The notes beneath the pieces are model-generated. The model made no database searches, was not told where the DNA came from, and saw only the letters and a program-made list of their open reading frames with translations. The position numbers and the translations under genes are program-made. 64,000 nucleotides of DNA from Cryptomeria japonica. Lineage: Eukaryota > Streptophyta > Pinopsida > Cupressales > Cupressaceae. The stretch is from NCBI RefSeq assembly GCF_030272615.1, contig NC_081405.1, positions 653,004,920 through 653,068,919 on the forward strand, written 5' to 3'. How positions within the stretch are numbered: the first letter of the stretch is position 1; each line of letters opens with the position of its first letter. Shown piece after piece: positions 48,120 to 58,114 of this stretch.

Positions 48120-49399
48120 ATACAACAACTTCATCAATCAATTGTCATCAATTATTCATTTATTGATACGTCTTCTTCTTGTTTTCATAACAAGTGATAT
48201 TGAGGTTTACCTCTATCTTGTTCCATTACATATCCCAATATTTTGTGCATTCTTATCACATGACCTATGTCTCTTTTTTATCTGTAGTGGTGCATGTCTA
48301 TCTGTTGCTTGCCATGGTGATTATCTATTTGTGCCCATTGTGGTGACTATCTATTTTGGCCCTTTGTGACACTTATCAAAATCTCTTATACATAATGAAT
48401 TTCCTCCATGACATTGAGGTTGGTCCTATTTACAATCTATTTATCTCTGTCGATAGTGACCCTCTTCCATAGTGAAGTTGGTTCTACTATCCACATCTTA
48501 TCTTTTGGTAGTGGCTTTCCTTTGTAGCAAGGTTGGTTCTACTTATCTTTTGGTAGTGGTTTTCCTTCATAGCAAGGTTGGTCCTACTTACCTTTGATCA
48601 CCTAGCATAACACAACTTGCTAGACTATGATCTATCATTTAATCATTATCATTTGTATGACTGCTAGTGACAAAGTAGGCTAGTGTTTGAGTCATGTTAT
48701 CTCTTTGACATTGGTTGCTTCTCTGACTTCTAGGTGGAATAAACAGTTAAGATTTTTTTTATGCAATAGAAATAATGGCTTGGAAACATGTGGCCTATTA
48801 CTTTAGCAACATAGATTTCAAGGAGAAGACATAATTTAAGGTATAAAATTGCAAAGAAAATGTATTGACTATAAAGCTTTATATGTTGGAAAATATAAAA
48901 TACCTTTTGTAAAATGTTGGTGCATCTAGAAAAGAATAGTTCTGACGTATCTAGAAAAGAATAGTTTTGATTTGTTGAAGGTGGGGAAGGATAAACATGT
49001 GTTTAAATTGGTGAAGAAGGAGAAGTTGGGCAAGCACTAAAGAGACAAGAAGTGTGAGGAGATGTCTAATGTGTTGAGGAATATGATGTGGCAAAAGATT
49101 TTTGTTAGAGGTGGCATTGTTCTTAATGGTGAGGAATAAGAATGATTGGGGTAAGATCCAAGACTTGATATGACAACATATGTCGTTTAATAGGTGTGTT
49201 GACCATCTAAGTAATGCGAGAAAGTGTTGAATTGACAAATTAAAGTAAACCATGGGATTCAAATGGTTGTGATCAACTACATCCTCTTACATACTCTATT
49301 GATTAGTTTGAGCTCTTGATTAATAAAATAGATTGCTCAACTTCATAAAAGGAACACCTTCCACATAATTAAATAATGATGATTTACTTTACAAAAGAT
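48120..49399. other. Unassigned; contains a 2-copy tandem repeat
   Basis: No gene recognised. At 48,501-48,590 the unit TCTTTTGGTAGTGG...AGCAAGGTTGGT(T/C)CTACTTA is present twice in tandem with few differences, and a more diverged third copy may precede it. Probably further gypsy-derived sequence. Confidence 0.5.
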
Positions 49400-49660
49400 A
49401 AATAGTTAAAAAATATTAATTACAATGACTCCTTGACAGCCAAAGACAAGTACCAATGATAGGGATAGCAAATGAAAAGAAAACATGGGCAGCATGCGTT
49501 TCGTGAGGAAATTAAATATGTCGCAGAAGCCGAGATACCATATAACCCACGTGAATGAAAGAATCACATTTTACGATGATCCCTTGCCCCTTGGGGAAAG
49601 GATCACAAATAATTCGAGTGGCCCAGTTCAAAGTTTTTTTAGACCATTAAAGACGGAAAT
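49400..49660 (+). repeat. Inverted copy of the GLOX far-upstream segment
   Basis: The reverse complement matches about 34,040-34,290 over its length. Shared phrases include TGCTATCCCTAT, TACTTGTCTTT, GGCTGTCAA, AATTAATATTTTTTAA, TTCTGCGACATATTTAAT, GGGGCAAG followed by GATCATCGTAAA, and ACTGGGCC. No GLOX coding sequence follows on its right side, so only the upstream piece is present. The 144-codon ORF at 49,485-49,919 runs through this copy and is not supported as a gene. Confidence 0.85.
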
Positions 49661-49880
49661 GGCTACGCAGTGGACAAAACGGCCTGCCCATACCATGCCT
49701 TCCCATCCCCATCCCCCATGCCATCACCGTCCACTCAAACGGTCTGATCAAAATGTTTTTAATTTTCTTTTCTCAGGAATAGAGACGTCTCGATTGTTGT
49801 GCAAACTACTCCATGCCTTGAAAAGGAAGGTGTTTTTTTTTATGTTTGTTTTATTTGTTCATTTTTATATGAAGTGTTTT

Positions 49881-50975
49881 ATATGTTTATATTATTATTT
49901 TATTTGTTTTTTTATATGAATTTTTAAATGTGTATATAATATTTTTTATTGTTATAATATTATTTATTTAATAAATTTATTAAATTATAATATTTAAATT
50001 TTAAGAAAATCTATTAAATAAATAATTTTAAAATTTACTTAAACTTAAAATATAACTACAAAAATTTACTTAAAATTATAATGCTTAAATTTTAAGTAAA
50101 TTTTTATAGTAATTTTTTTTTCATAATTGTTTATTTTTAAAAAATATTTTAAATTTAATAAACAATTATGGAAAAAATTATTACTATATACAATAGATAA
50201 AATCAACTATGGTTATATTTTAATTAGAGTTAGAGTTCAACTAGGGTTATATATATTTTAATTACAGTAGGAGTTCAATTAGGGTTTAATTATGATTTAA
50301 GTTGGGATTACCATTATTTGATATATCTTAGGGTTAGGGTCAATTTTAGGGTTCAAATAGAATTAGAGTTATCATACAAATTAAAATGTTTAAGTTTTAA
50401 GTAAATCTATAAAAATATAACTCTAACTTTAATCTTAAATTTTTTTGGTAACTATAATCCTATTTGAGCCATAAAATTGAGATAACTTGAATCATAAGTA
50501 AACGTTTCCTAATTGAATTCCAATTTTAATTAAAATATAACTCTAGTAGACTTGATCTATTGTATATAGTAATATTTTTTTCCATGATTGTTTATTAAAT
50601 TTCAAAGATGTTATACAAATAAACAATTATGAAAAAAAATTACTATAAAAATTTACTTAAAATTAATTTTATAGATTTACTTAAAATTTAAGTATTATAA
50701 GTTAAAGTAAATTTTAAAATTATTTCTTTAATAAGTTTCCTTAAAAATTTAAACATTATAATTTAATAAATCTATTAAATAAATAATGTTATAACAATAA
50801 AAAATTCTATATATAATTAAATTAAAAATTATGCATATTTATTTACACAATAAGAAAATAACATATGAAAAATATTCTATATCATATTTATCAAGAAAAT
50901 ATAACAATAAAAAATATTATATACACATTTAAAAATTCATATAAAAAAACAAATAAAACAGTAATATAAACATAT
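49881..50975. mobile_element. Foldback element: 1.1 kb near-complete palindrome
   Basis: The left arm from 49,881 (ATATGTTTAT) is the inverse of sequence ending at 50,975, and the match continues inward almost to a centre near 50,405. Matching pairs include TTTTATTTGTTTTTTTATAT at the outside, the segment around ACTATATACAATAGAT (50,190s and 50,550s), and CAATTTTAGGGTTCAAATAG against TCAATTTTATGGCTCAAATAG near the centre. The right arm has about 120 extra bases (50,800-50,920). Arms also contain smaller hairpins. No target duplication could be assigned. AT content is very high. Confidence 0.8.
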
Positions 50976-51048
50976 AATTTTTTTCATTTTTTTCTTCAAA
51001 TTTGTTCATTTTTTTCTTCAATTTTCAATTGTGGTGTGGTGTGAAACT

Positions 51049-51840
51049 TGTAGACACATAAAAATTTCCATTAATTAGTCCTCATTTAATTTCAAATTTC
51101 TCCGAACATTGGGCGAGTCCTTATTATTACATTATTATTTCTTCATAATTCAGTATTCACAATTTCCATCTTTTATTATATTATTATTAATATCTCACCA
51201 TTTATCCATTAAATTTATTAAATAAAACATTTATCATATTCATTTATACGCCTTCATGAATTCACCTTATATACATTTCTCTATTTATTTAATAAAACCA
51301 CTTAAATATTCCCTCCTACCACTTACCATTTCCCACTTACCATTTACCCTATACCACTCATCTTGCATTATCCCACATTCATCCCACAACATGAACTCAC
51401 CCGGAGAAAATCTATTTAAACAAGCCCCTCTATCTTATTTGAGCATCTCATCTTTATGCATCGAAATTATGTCAATTTGAATTCTTCACCATTTTTGCAT
51501 TTTGAGCACTCATCCACAACTTTTGCATTCAAAATTCATTGCTTGCATCTCTTAAGATCTTTCATGCATCCTTGCATTTCATATTTTTTGATCAATCACA
51601 CATCTTTATTTTAAAATTATCTCCATTCACCTTAGCCTCTTGTGCACAATGCTCTGAGAGCTAAATCTTAAAAGTACAAGATCTTGGTTGATAGGAGAGC
51701 AATGGAGGCAAATTCCTGTTAATGCATATGTGTTTCTTTGTTTAGTTTGGCTTTGCATGTGTGTGTTTTGTAGGTACTTCATTGTTGGATGTTGGAAGAA
51801 GCCAAATCCATGATTTAGTTTCCTATTTCCTTCATCTACA
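51049..51840 (+). repeat. G1 5' LTR
   Basis: TGTAGACACA...ATCTACA, 792 bases. TATA-like CTATTTAAAC lies at about 51,412-51,421, followed by AAGCCCCTCT and a likely transcription start within the next 40 bases. Confidence 0.93.
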
Positions 51841-51841
51841 A

Positions 51842-51860
51842 TTGGCACGCCCGGTGGGAC
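51842..51860 (+). other. G1 primer-binding site
   Basis: TTGGCACGCCCGGTGGGACC follows the LTR after one base. Similar GC-rich TGGC...GGTGGGA sites occur in plant Ty3/gypsy elements. I do not assign the tRNA. Confidence 0.75.
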
Positions 51861-53559
51861 CGCCTTGTGTCCTCTTTTATTAGTTTGATTTTTGATTGAT
51901 AAAAGGCATATGGTTTATATTTGTAGGCTATGAGAACACATTCTATTGATACATCATGTTTTTGGTAGATTGAAATCAGTTTGCATGCCTTATCCAAAAT
52001 GCATTTTTTCTTGAAAGTTCCTAAGGTTATTTAGATAATGTATCTGCTGGATCATATGCTCTTAATACCCATGTTTTTGGCTTCTGTTTTCAACGGTTCA
52101 AATGCCTGTTTATGCTTTCACATTTTTCTCTATCAAACAACAATGTACTTGTCTCAGCCTCACCCACATTTTTGCATTGTTTAAAAGGTTCCTGAAGCCA
52201 TTTCAATAAACTTGTTTTTGAGGCGTTTTTTTTTAACATCTCACTTGCCTAGTCTTTGCCACATTTGGCAGCTCACACAACTAAAATATCACTTCAAATT
52301 GCTCATATTGCATGTCTATATTCCCACGTACCTTGCAAATTTTTTGCAATAGTTTAACGTGACTGGTTTCTGCATTAATAGTGGTCTATATTCAACATTT
52401 AATATTAAACAAAACACTCAAGTATGGTCTGAAAACATTTAAAATCTATGCCTAACATTTAAAAATCTGCATTTGACAGACCAAAATCTGTGTTTTCCAG
52501 TCATAATTCTCTGTCACTGCTGTTTCTGGCAAGAGTTTTATTTCCTCTGTTGTTTGTTTGGCTGAAAAATTCTTTGAAAACAATTCCATTTTGTACATAT
52601 CTTGCAATATTTGCAGTGCATGTGTCACGTCTTGCATCCACGTTTTCTTGCATTTATGTGAAAATATTTAATATTGTGCATTTTGCATGCCTGTCTTTCA
52701 GAGAATTTGTAACCTTCTCCACGTAGCTCCTGCACATCCCACGTTACCTGAAAGCCATCCCAAGCCTCAAAAACAATCCTTTCAACAAGTTCATTTTGAG
52801 CATAGTTTGCAAGCATTTTACTTTTTGACTTTTTTTGGTTAGTTTTACTTTTTAGTGGGATTTAGGTAGTTTGAAATAGAATGTGATTTTAGTTTTTTAA
52901 ATAAGATTTACTTTTTAGTTAGCTTTTTTTTAAATAGATTTTAGTTTTTAGCTTTTGTAAATTAGATTATAGTTTTTTAAATTTAGATTTTAGTTTTTAG
53001 ATTTTTAAAATTAGATTTTAGTTTTTTAAATTTAGGTTTTAGAGTTTAGATTTTTTCAATTAGATTTTTTTTTTTTAATAAGTTAGATTTTTTAAATTAG
53101 ATTTTGGTTTTATAAGTTAGATTTTATATTATTTTTTAGTTAGATTTTAGATTTTAGATTTTTAAATTTAGATTTTTGAATTTAGATTTTTTTAATTAGA
53201 TTTTTAATTTGTTAATTAAAGTATATATTTTTTAATTAATCAGACTTATGTTTATTTTTGTGTCAGTGTATTTTGATTTCTTTTTGTGAACTAATCTTTG
53301 TTGCTTTGTGTGCTTGTGCAGGTTCCTTCTTATGACATCCAATCTTGTGCATTGAAGATAATCTCTTGAAACTACTAATGTCATTTGATGCAGGACGCAT
53401 GTCGAAGAAATGGTGATTTGAAACCGATTGTCTGATTTTTAGATTAGATCACATTTCAAATTGGTGCTTTAAAATTAACCAGTGTCTTTCATGTTTTGAG
53501 CATTAGGCTCTTTTGTGTTTACCTTTTTAGAGGGCCTGCCTCCTGAGAAGCCCTTAAGG
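51861..53559 (+). other. G1 leader, left part, with TTAGATTTTAG-type repeats
   Basis: No ORF of note. From about 52,850 to 53,220 the strand is a string of degenerate TTAGATTTTAGTTTTTAAAT units, giving a strongly T-biased tract. The leader continues after the D2 insertion at 54,665. Confidence 0.7.
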
Positions 53560-53563
53560 CTCG

Positions 53564-54660
53564 GGGTGAATTCACAAAGCTGGTTCCCACTTTTGCCAAT
53601 GAAGGAATTTGGCGAAAGTGGGAATTTCGGATTTGCCAGTGTTCGAGCGAAATACAAATGTTCACTCGGACTACCCCTGGGAGTCCGAGCGAACCAAACT
53701 GTTCAGTTGGGTTCGCTCGAACATCGAGTGGGTTCGCTCGAACATCGAGCGTGCCAAAATCGAGCTCACTTGTTCGAGCGAATGGGGGTTCGCTCGAACC
53801 CCTTTTGGTTCGAGCGAACCCAATCCGATCGAACTCGTGTTCGTTCGAACCCCAAAAATTAGAAGTTTCTCCCAAAACATTTCAGAGTTCTGAAGAATTA
53901 ATGACTTCGGAGCTCTGATTCAATGCACGAATGAAATAATCTTGATAACCCAAAAATATTAGATGGTAGTACTCGAAGCAAGCTTTCCAACGAATATAAT
54001 TTTGTTATATTTTGAATTTATTATGTTCTTGATTTTTTAATTTTATTAAAAATTGGTTTTTCACCGAACATGAACTTCTCTGTTCAACGCATTGGGAAAA
54101 ATAAGAAACTAATTCAAAAAAATTCTGAAAAATATCTATGCCCTTGGTATTGATGTCTTCTTTCTAACAAAAAAAAAAAAATTGAATTTCGATTTATATA
54201 GAACAAGTTATGTGTTCAAACGTAAACCTATGTTTGAATTATGACTAGTCGGATTTCAAAACTTTATAAAATGAAAAATATTGAACATATCGCTATAAAA
54301 CCAAATGCAAGCCCTGGATATTGATGTTACAAACCAAAATTCGAAAGAATTGAGTTTTTATCATTTATAGAAAAAAAGTTATGCGTTTCGGGAGGCACAT
54401 CACTCTTAAAAAATGTAGTTTGTTGTAAAAAACTACTTTTCGAGGGAGATGGAAAATTTTTTAAAAAATCTTTCAAAAAAATTTGAAAAAAATGTATATA
54501 GAATCTACAAACAAAATGCTAGAAATCACTAATTTACATCATCTTCAAATTTTTAATAGTTTAAAAGTTATAGTTCTCGGAAGTTGAAGATTATTTTAAA
54601 AATGTACATCTCAGTGTCAAAAGTGGCAAAAAAGTGGGAACCATTATTGTGAGTTCACCC
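53564..54660 (-). mobile_element. D2: second member of the D1 TIR family, target duplication CTCG
   Basis: The left end GGGTGAATTCACAAAGC and the inverse of the right end GGGTGAACTCACAATAAT both lead into GGTTCCCACTTTT. CTCG flanks both sides (53,560-53,563 and 54,661-54,664). Read in reverse, it matches D1 from the TIR through ATAACTTTTAAAC and AATTTGAAGATGATGTAAA, the GAGGGAGATGG/CCATCTCCCTC region, and a second block (D1 46,440-46,830). Length 1,097 bases. It lacks about 0.8 kb present in D1 and instead has a CG-rich palindromic cluster. No transposase ORF. Confidence 0.9.
53635..53855. repeat. Cluster of TTCGCTCGAA / TTCGAGCGAA palindromic units in D2
   Basis: The decamer TTCGCTCGAA and its inverse TTCGAGCGAA, with one-base variants, occur about seven times in both orientations. 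They make several nested hairpins and a local CG-rich island in AT-rich DNA. The overlapping Arg/Ser/Glu-rich ORFs in all frames are by-products of the repeat. Confidence 0.85.
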
Positions 54661-54664
54661 CTCG

Positions 54665-56257
54665 GTGAGAGGGAACGACCCAAGTGGTAACGAGCTAAAG
54701 CCAAGCTCTTCCGAACCACTATAAATAAATGTGTTTGTGATGAAAGTTGCAAGCAATGAGTGCTAATTAGTTCATACCGACGGCATGTCTCCCCATAAAC
54801 CCTATAGAGCACAACCTCTATAGGCTGGGAGCCTTCCTTAACGGAGCGTACGCCGCCAGATGTATGGCCCCTCGAATGGATGCCCTTACTAGACACCTTT
54901 TGTGTTAGAAGCCAAAGACCTTCTAGTTGTTGACGCAGGAGGTCGGACCTCTGAAGCGGCTCACATTCTTACGGTTATTAGTAGAGATACAAAGTTAGCC
55001 ATGGGGAGTTTTTGTGGGGACTGATGCTTGGCTGCCCCGAAGAAGTGAGTGCCGAGGGTGGAACCAATGGGGTCAAGCATCTAAGCATCCACTCTGAATT
55101 GCGTAGCTCAGGGTAACCCCCCAAGTGAGATTCAATAACTATTGTCCTGGCCAACCTTAGGATTGTGCTTGAATGTGTTTTTATTGCAAAATAAAACAAA
55201 CATTCTATCTGCCATGTTTTTTGAATGTGTGCACAAACAAACAAGAACATTTCATAATCAACACCACACTTGAAATTGAAACACTTTACAAAAAACCTTG
55301 GTCTAAGCTTTGAAGTATCCATCCACATTGTACAACAACATTGTCCTTGAAACGTTGAACTTGTGTTCTCAAAACAATCATTTCAAATCTCTTGAGACAT
55401 CGCTTTTGAAGTTCTGATCTTTTAGGTCCTCACATAGTCACATCATTATAGTTTCCCATACCCTTTTCGATCCTTGCATAGTCTTCAGCTAGTTGCACCT
55501 TTCATCCTTGCATATCTTATTTAATCATACCTAGTCTTTGCATATCCCCCTAGATCAAACCCATGCATAATCCCCTTGATTATACCCATAATCTTTGCAT
55601 AGCCTTCCATCATTCCTTTAGGACATAACCTTAAACCCTACACAAGTTCCTTAGGTCATTTCATCATTGGTCCTAGCATTTCATTATTATTTGCATACCA
55701 AAATCAAAAAAAAAAAAAAAATCCAAAAAAACCAAAAACATTGCTTGCACTTAGGATTTCTCATCTTAGGTTTGACATCAACTTTTGATCATCAATCCCT
55801 CTTATCACTTGAGGTGCATCTTCCTTGAGTTAGGGAATCTATTAGTGTCTTTGAGTTGGTATTCCGCTTGGAGTTCATCATCTTCTATCATAGCATGCCC
55901 TCTCTTTGATAAATTATCCTTGTGTCTATCCATCATAGCACAAGTCAAATACCACATAGGAAATATTTTCAGACCTAGAGTATCCTTAGTCCTTGCATCA
56001 AGCATCATTCATTCTCATATTCCATTTAAGGTTTAGTTGCACATCACTTTCCTATCATATAGATCGCATTTTGCATCAACCCTTTAGCACATTCCCATCT
56101 CAATCATGTCACATAGATTAAAATTTTTGCATTGATCCTTACCACATCCTAATCTCACTTATATCATATAGTTCCCCCTTTACACTTTAGTGCTTTCATC
56201 ATACCTAGAGTCTCATACATTGTCCTAGGTCAAAGATTAGAACTATCGTAAATCTCC
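54665..56257 (+). other. G1 leader, right part
   Basis: It starts with GTGAGAGGGAACGACC...AAGTGGTAACGAGC, typical-looking gypsy leader text, then about 1.5 kb of pyrimidine-rich sequence with a poly(A) run at 55,708-55,722. No gene recognised; short ORFs on both strands have no recognisable features. Confidence 0.6.
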
Positions 56258-58114
56258 ATGGCTACCTTGGCCAAACAAATTCAAGATCTCAAGATAGAAA
56301 TATCTGACATTCAAGTTCAACAAAATGAATCAATGACCCCTTTTGAGAAACAAATTCATGATATAACCAGTGACAAACTTCAAGGAATGCTAAACCAACT
56401 ATATAAGGTGGAACAACAAATAATTGAAAATCAAAAGCCAAATCTCAAGAAAGATCACATGAATTCTTCACTAAGACAACAAGACATTTGTTCTAAGTAT
56501 CCCCTAGATAGACAGTTTACACCATTGGGGCAATCTATTGAGTCGGATTTGAAAGAGCTTCTTGAGCACAATCTTATCATACTGCCTAACAAGACTACAT
56601 GGGGATGTGAATTTTTGAGCAATTATTGTGAATATCATAGACATAATAAACATAAGACTTCAGATTGCATGGAACTAAAACATAAGATTCAAGACCTCCT
56701 TGATAATGGTATCATTGAAATCGAAGATCCTAATGACTCATCTATAGAGAAACAAGGCAGTACTCCTATGAATGATCAAAATAATACACCTATGTCTAGC
56801 AAGGCTCCATATGTGGCCTCCATCTCTTCCACGATGCCTTCATCTCCTAAAACTTCTCAACAACAATCCATACCATCTCCTTCAAACAATGAACCTAATG
56901 GTGAAACTTCTCATGTTGAACCTCCAGGGCTATCAACAGTACAAATCCAAGCTAACCCATTATTTTATACAAATCCTTTATACGATTTAGATATCTTAGA
57001 TCCTATGCCATCATGCACTCCAATTCCAATCATACCCACTCTAGAAGGCCCCATCCAAAATGCTTCACCATCATGCAAAAACATGAACACCTTCCAAGGA
57101 TCCCCCATGCATATCGCAAACACTACCCCTTCCTTAGAAGTGGCTCCATGTCAAGAGGATAATCTGAAAAATGAAGAAATGGGTTCTATCATAAATCAAG
57201 TTCAAGACACCAAAACTCTCCAATCCCATCCAATGGTTGAAAAAGATCCTACCTCCCTAGAATCTCATGATGATCCCCTTGTACCTTTCTATTTCTTCCA
57301 AGATGACCCCCTTCCATCTCAAGAGAGAAGCATTCTTCCAAATCCTATTCCTAATCCACTTCTTAAGCAAGATCATGATGCCTCTTCCACCTTTTCAAAT
57401 GGTCCTACTCAAAATGAAGTGTCAAACACCCTTCCTACTCTATCCAATGGTTCTCTTCCATGTCAAGATCAAAGTATCCCTTTATTCCCTTGTCATAATT
57501 CTCCATGTTTGCCTCAATATTCCATCATTCCCAAAAAGCCCTCTCATTATCCTATCATTCCTTACAAGACACCTCCACCTCAAAGTGGAGTTGCTTCTAG
57601 CATCAAAAGTAAGAAGAAACCCTTTGTTAAAAAGATCTTCCAAAGCATGCATTATCAAAGAAAAGGGTTAGACATTCATGAACAGGGTATATTAGAGCCC
57701 CCTGATATAAAAGAAAATCTTGATTATAATGGCTACATTGCTCACTCTCAAGATGTTGGTATCCCTCATAAATCCTACATTTGTCCGGTTAAATCCAAAT
57801 ACATGCCTTCCCCTTCACCCCTTCCATCTATTTTAGGTCCCTATATCCCTCCATCCCTTATGCAGGATCAACAAAGGCACACATCTTCGAGAACCTTCCA
57901 TCCATCCAAAATACCTTCATATCATTCCTATCCATCACCACATTTTTTTCCTTCTCCAAGCAATTTGGATGCCAAGCATACAAGTCATGAGTCAAACAAT
58001 CCACATGCATTTAAGGATCAACATGTCCCATCTAATCGACATGTAAAAACAAATAAAAATGCGATCCAAAAAGAAAAAGAGATATACAAAAGGCCACAAA
58101 GGCCCATTGAGTAA
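56258..58114 (+). CDS. G1 gag-like protein with CHHC zinc finger
   Basis: An intact 618-codon ORF. Residues 1-65 are helical with heptad-like spacing. Residues 87-110 (FTPLG...LIILP) and the finger Cys124-x2-His127-x4-His132-x4-Cys137, followed by MELKHKIQDLLDNG, match the C-terminal part of plant Tat-type gypsy gag. From about 155 to the end it is a Pro/Ser/Asn/Gln-rich, probably disordered tail with many SP and PSP groups. The central capsid-like retrotransposon gag domain is not apparent upstream. The finger should bind element RNA. The protein most likely packages G1 RNA using enzymes from a related element. Absence of stops over 1.85 kb suggests recent purifying selection or a recent insertion. 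Confidence 0.8.
   Translation: MATLAKQIQDLKIEISDIQVQQNESMTPFEKQIHDITSDKLQGMLNQLYKVEQQIIENQKPNLKKDHMNSSLRQQDICSKYPLDRQFTPLGQSIESDLKELLEHNLIILPNKTTWGCEFLSNYCEYHRHNKHKTSDCMELKHKIQDLLDNGIIEIEDPNDSSIEKQGSTPMNDQNNTPMSSKAPYVASISSTMPSSPKTSQQQSIPSPSNNEPNGETSHVEPPGLSTVQIQANPLFYTNPLYDLDILDPMPSCTPIPIIPTLEGPIQNASPSCKNMNTFQGSPMHIANTTPSLEVAPCQEDNLKNEEMGSIINQVQDTKTLQSHPMVEKDPTSLESHDDPLVPFYFFQDDPLPSQERSILPNPIPNPLLKQDHDASSTFSNGPTQNEVSNTLPTLSNGSLPCQDQSIPLFPCHNSPCLPQYSIIPKKPSHYPIIPYKTPPPQSGVASSIKSKKKPFVKKIFQSMHYQRKGLDIHEQGILEPPDIKENLDYNGYIAHSQDVGIPHKSYICPVKSKYMPSPSPLPSILGPYIPPSLMQDQQRHTSSRTFHPSKIPSYHSYPSPHFFPSPSNLDAKHTSHESNNPHAFKDQHVPSNRHVKTNKNAIQKEKEIYKRPQRPIE

Noticed and set aside
49485-49919. A 144-codon ORF
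   Set aside because: Its first half is the inverse of GLOX non-coding upstream sequence and its second half is low-complexity AT-rich sequence.
50325-50360. TTAGGGTTAGGGT resembling telomere repeat
   Set aside because: Only two units inside a foldback element with similar degenerate text on both arms; not an interstitial telomere array.
53515-53918. Overlapping ORFs on both strands rich in Arg, Ser and Glu
   Set aside because: They arise from the TTCGCTCGAA palindrome cluster of transposon D2, which is open in several frames.
55699-55730. Poly(A) run as a LINE or SINE tail
   Set aside because: No LINE or SINE body precedes it, no flanking duplication was seen, and it sits within the continuous G1 leader.
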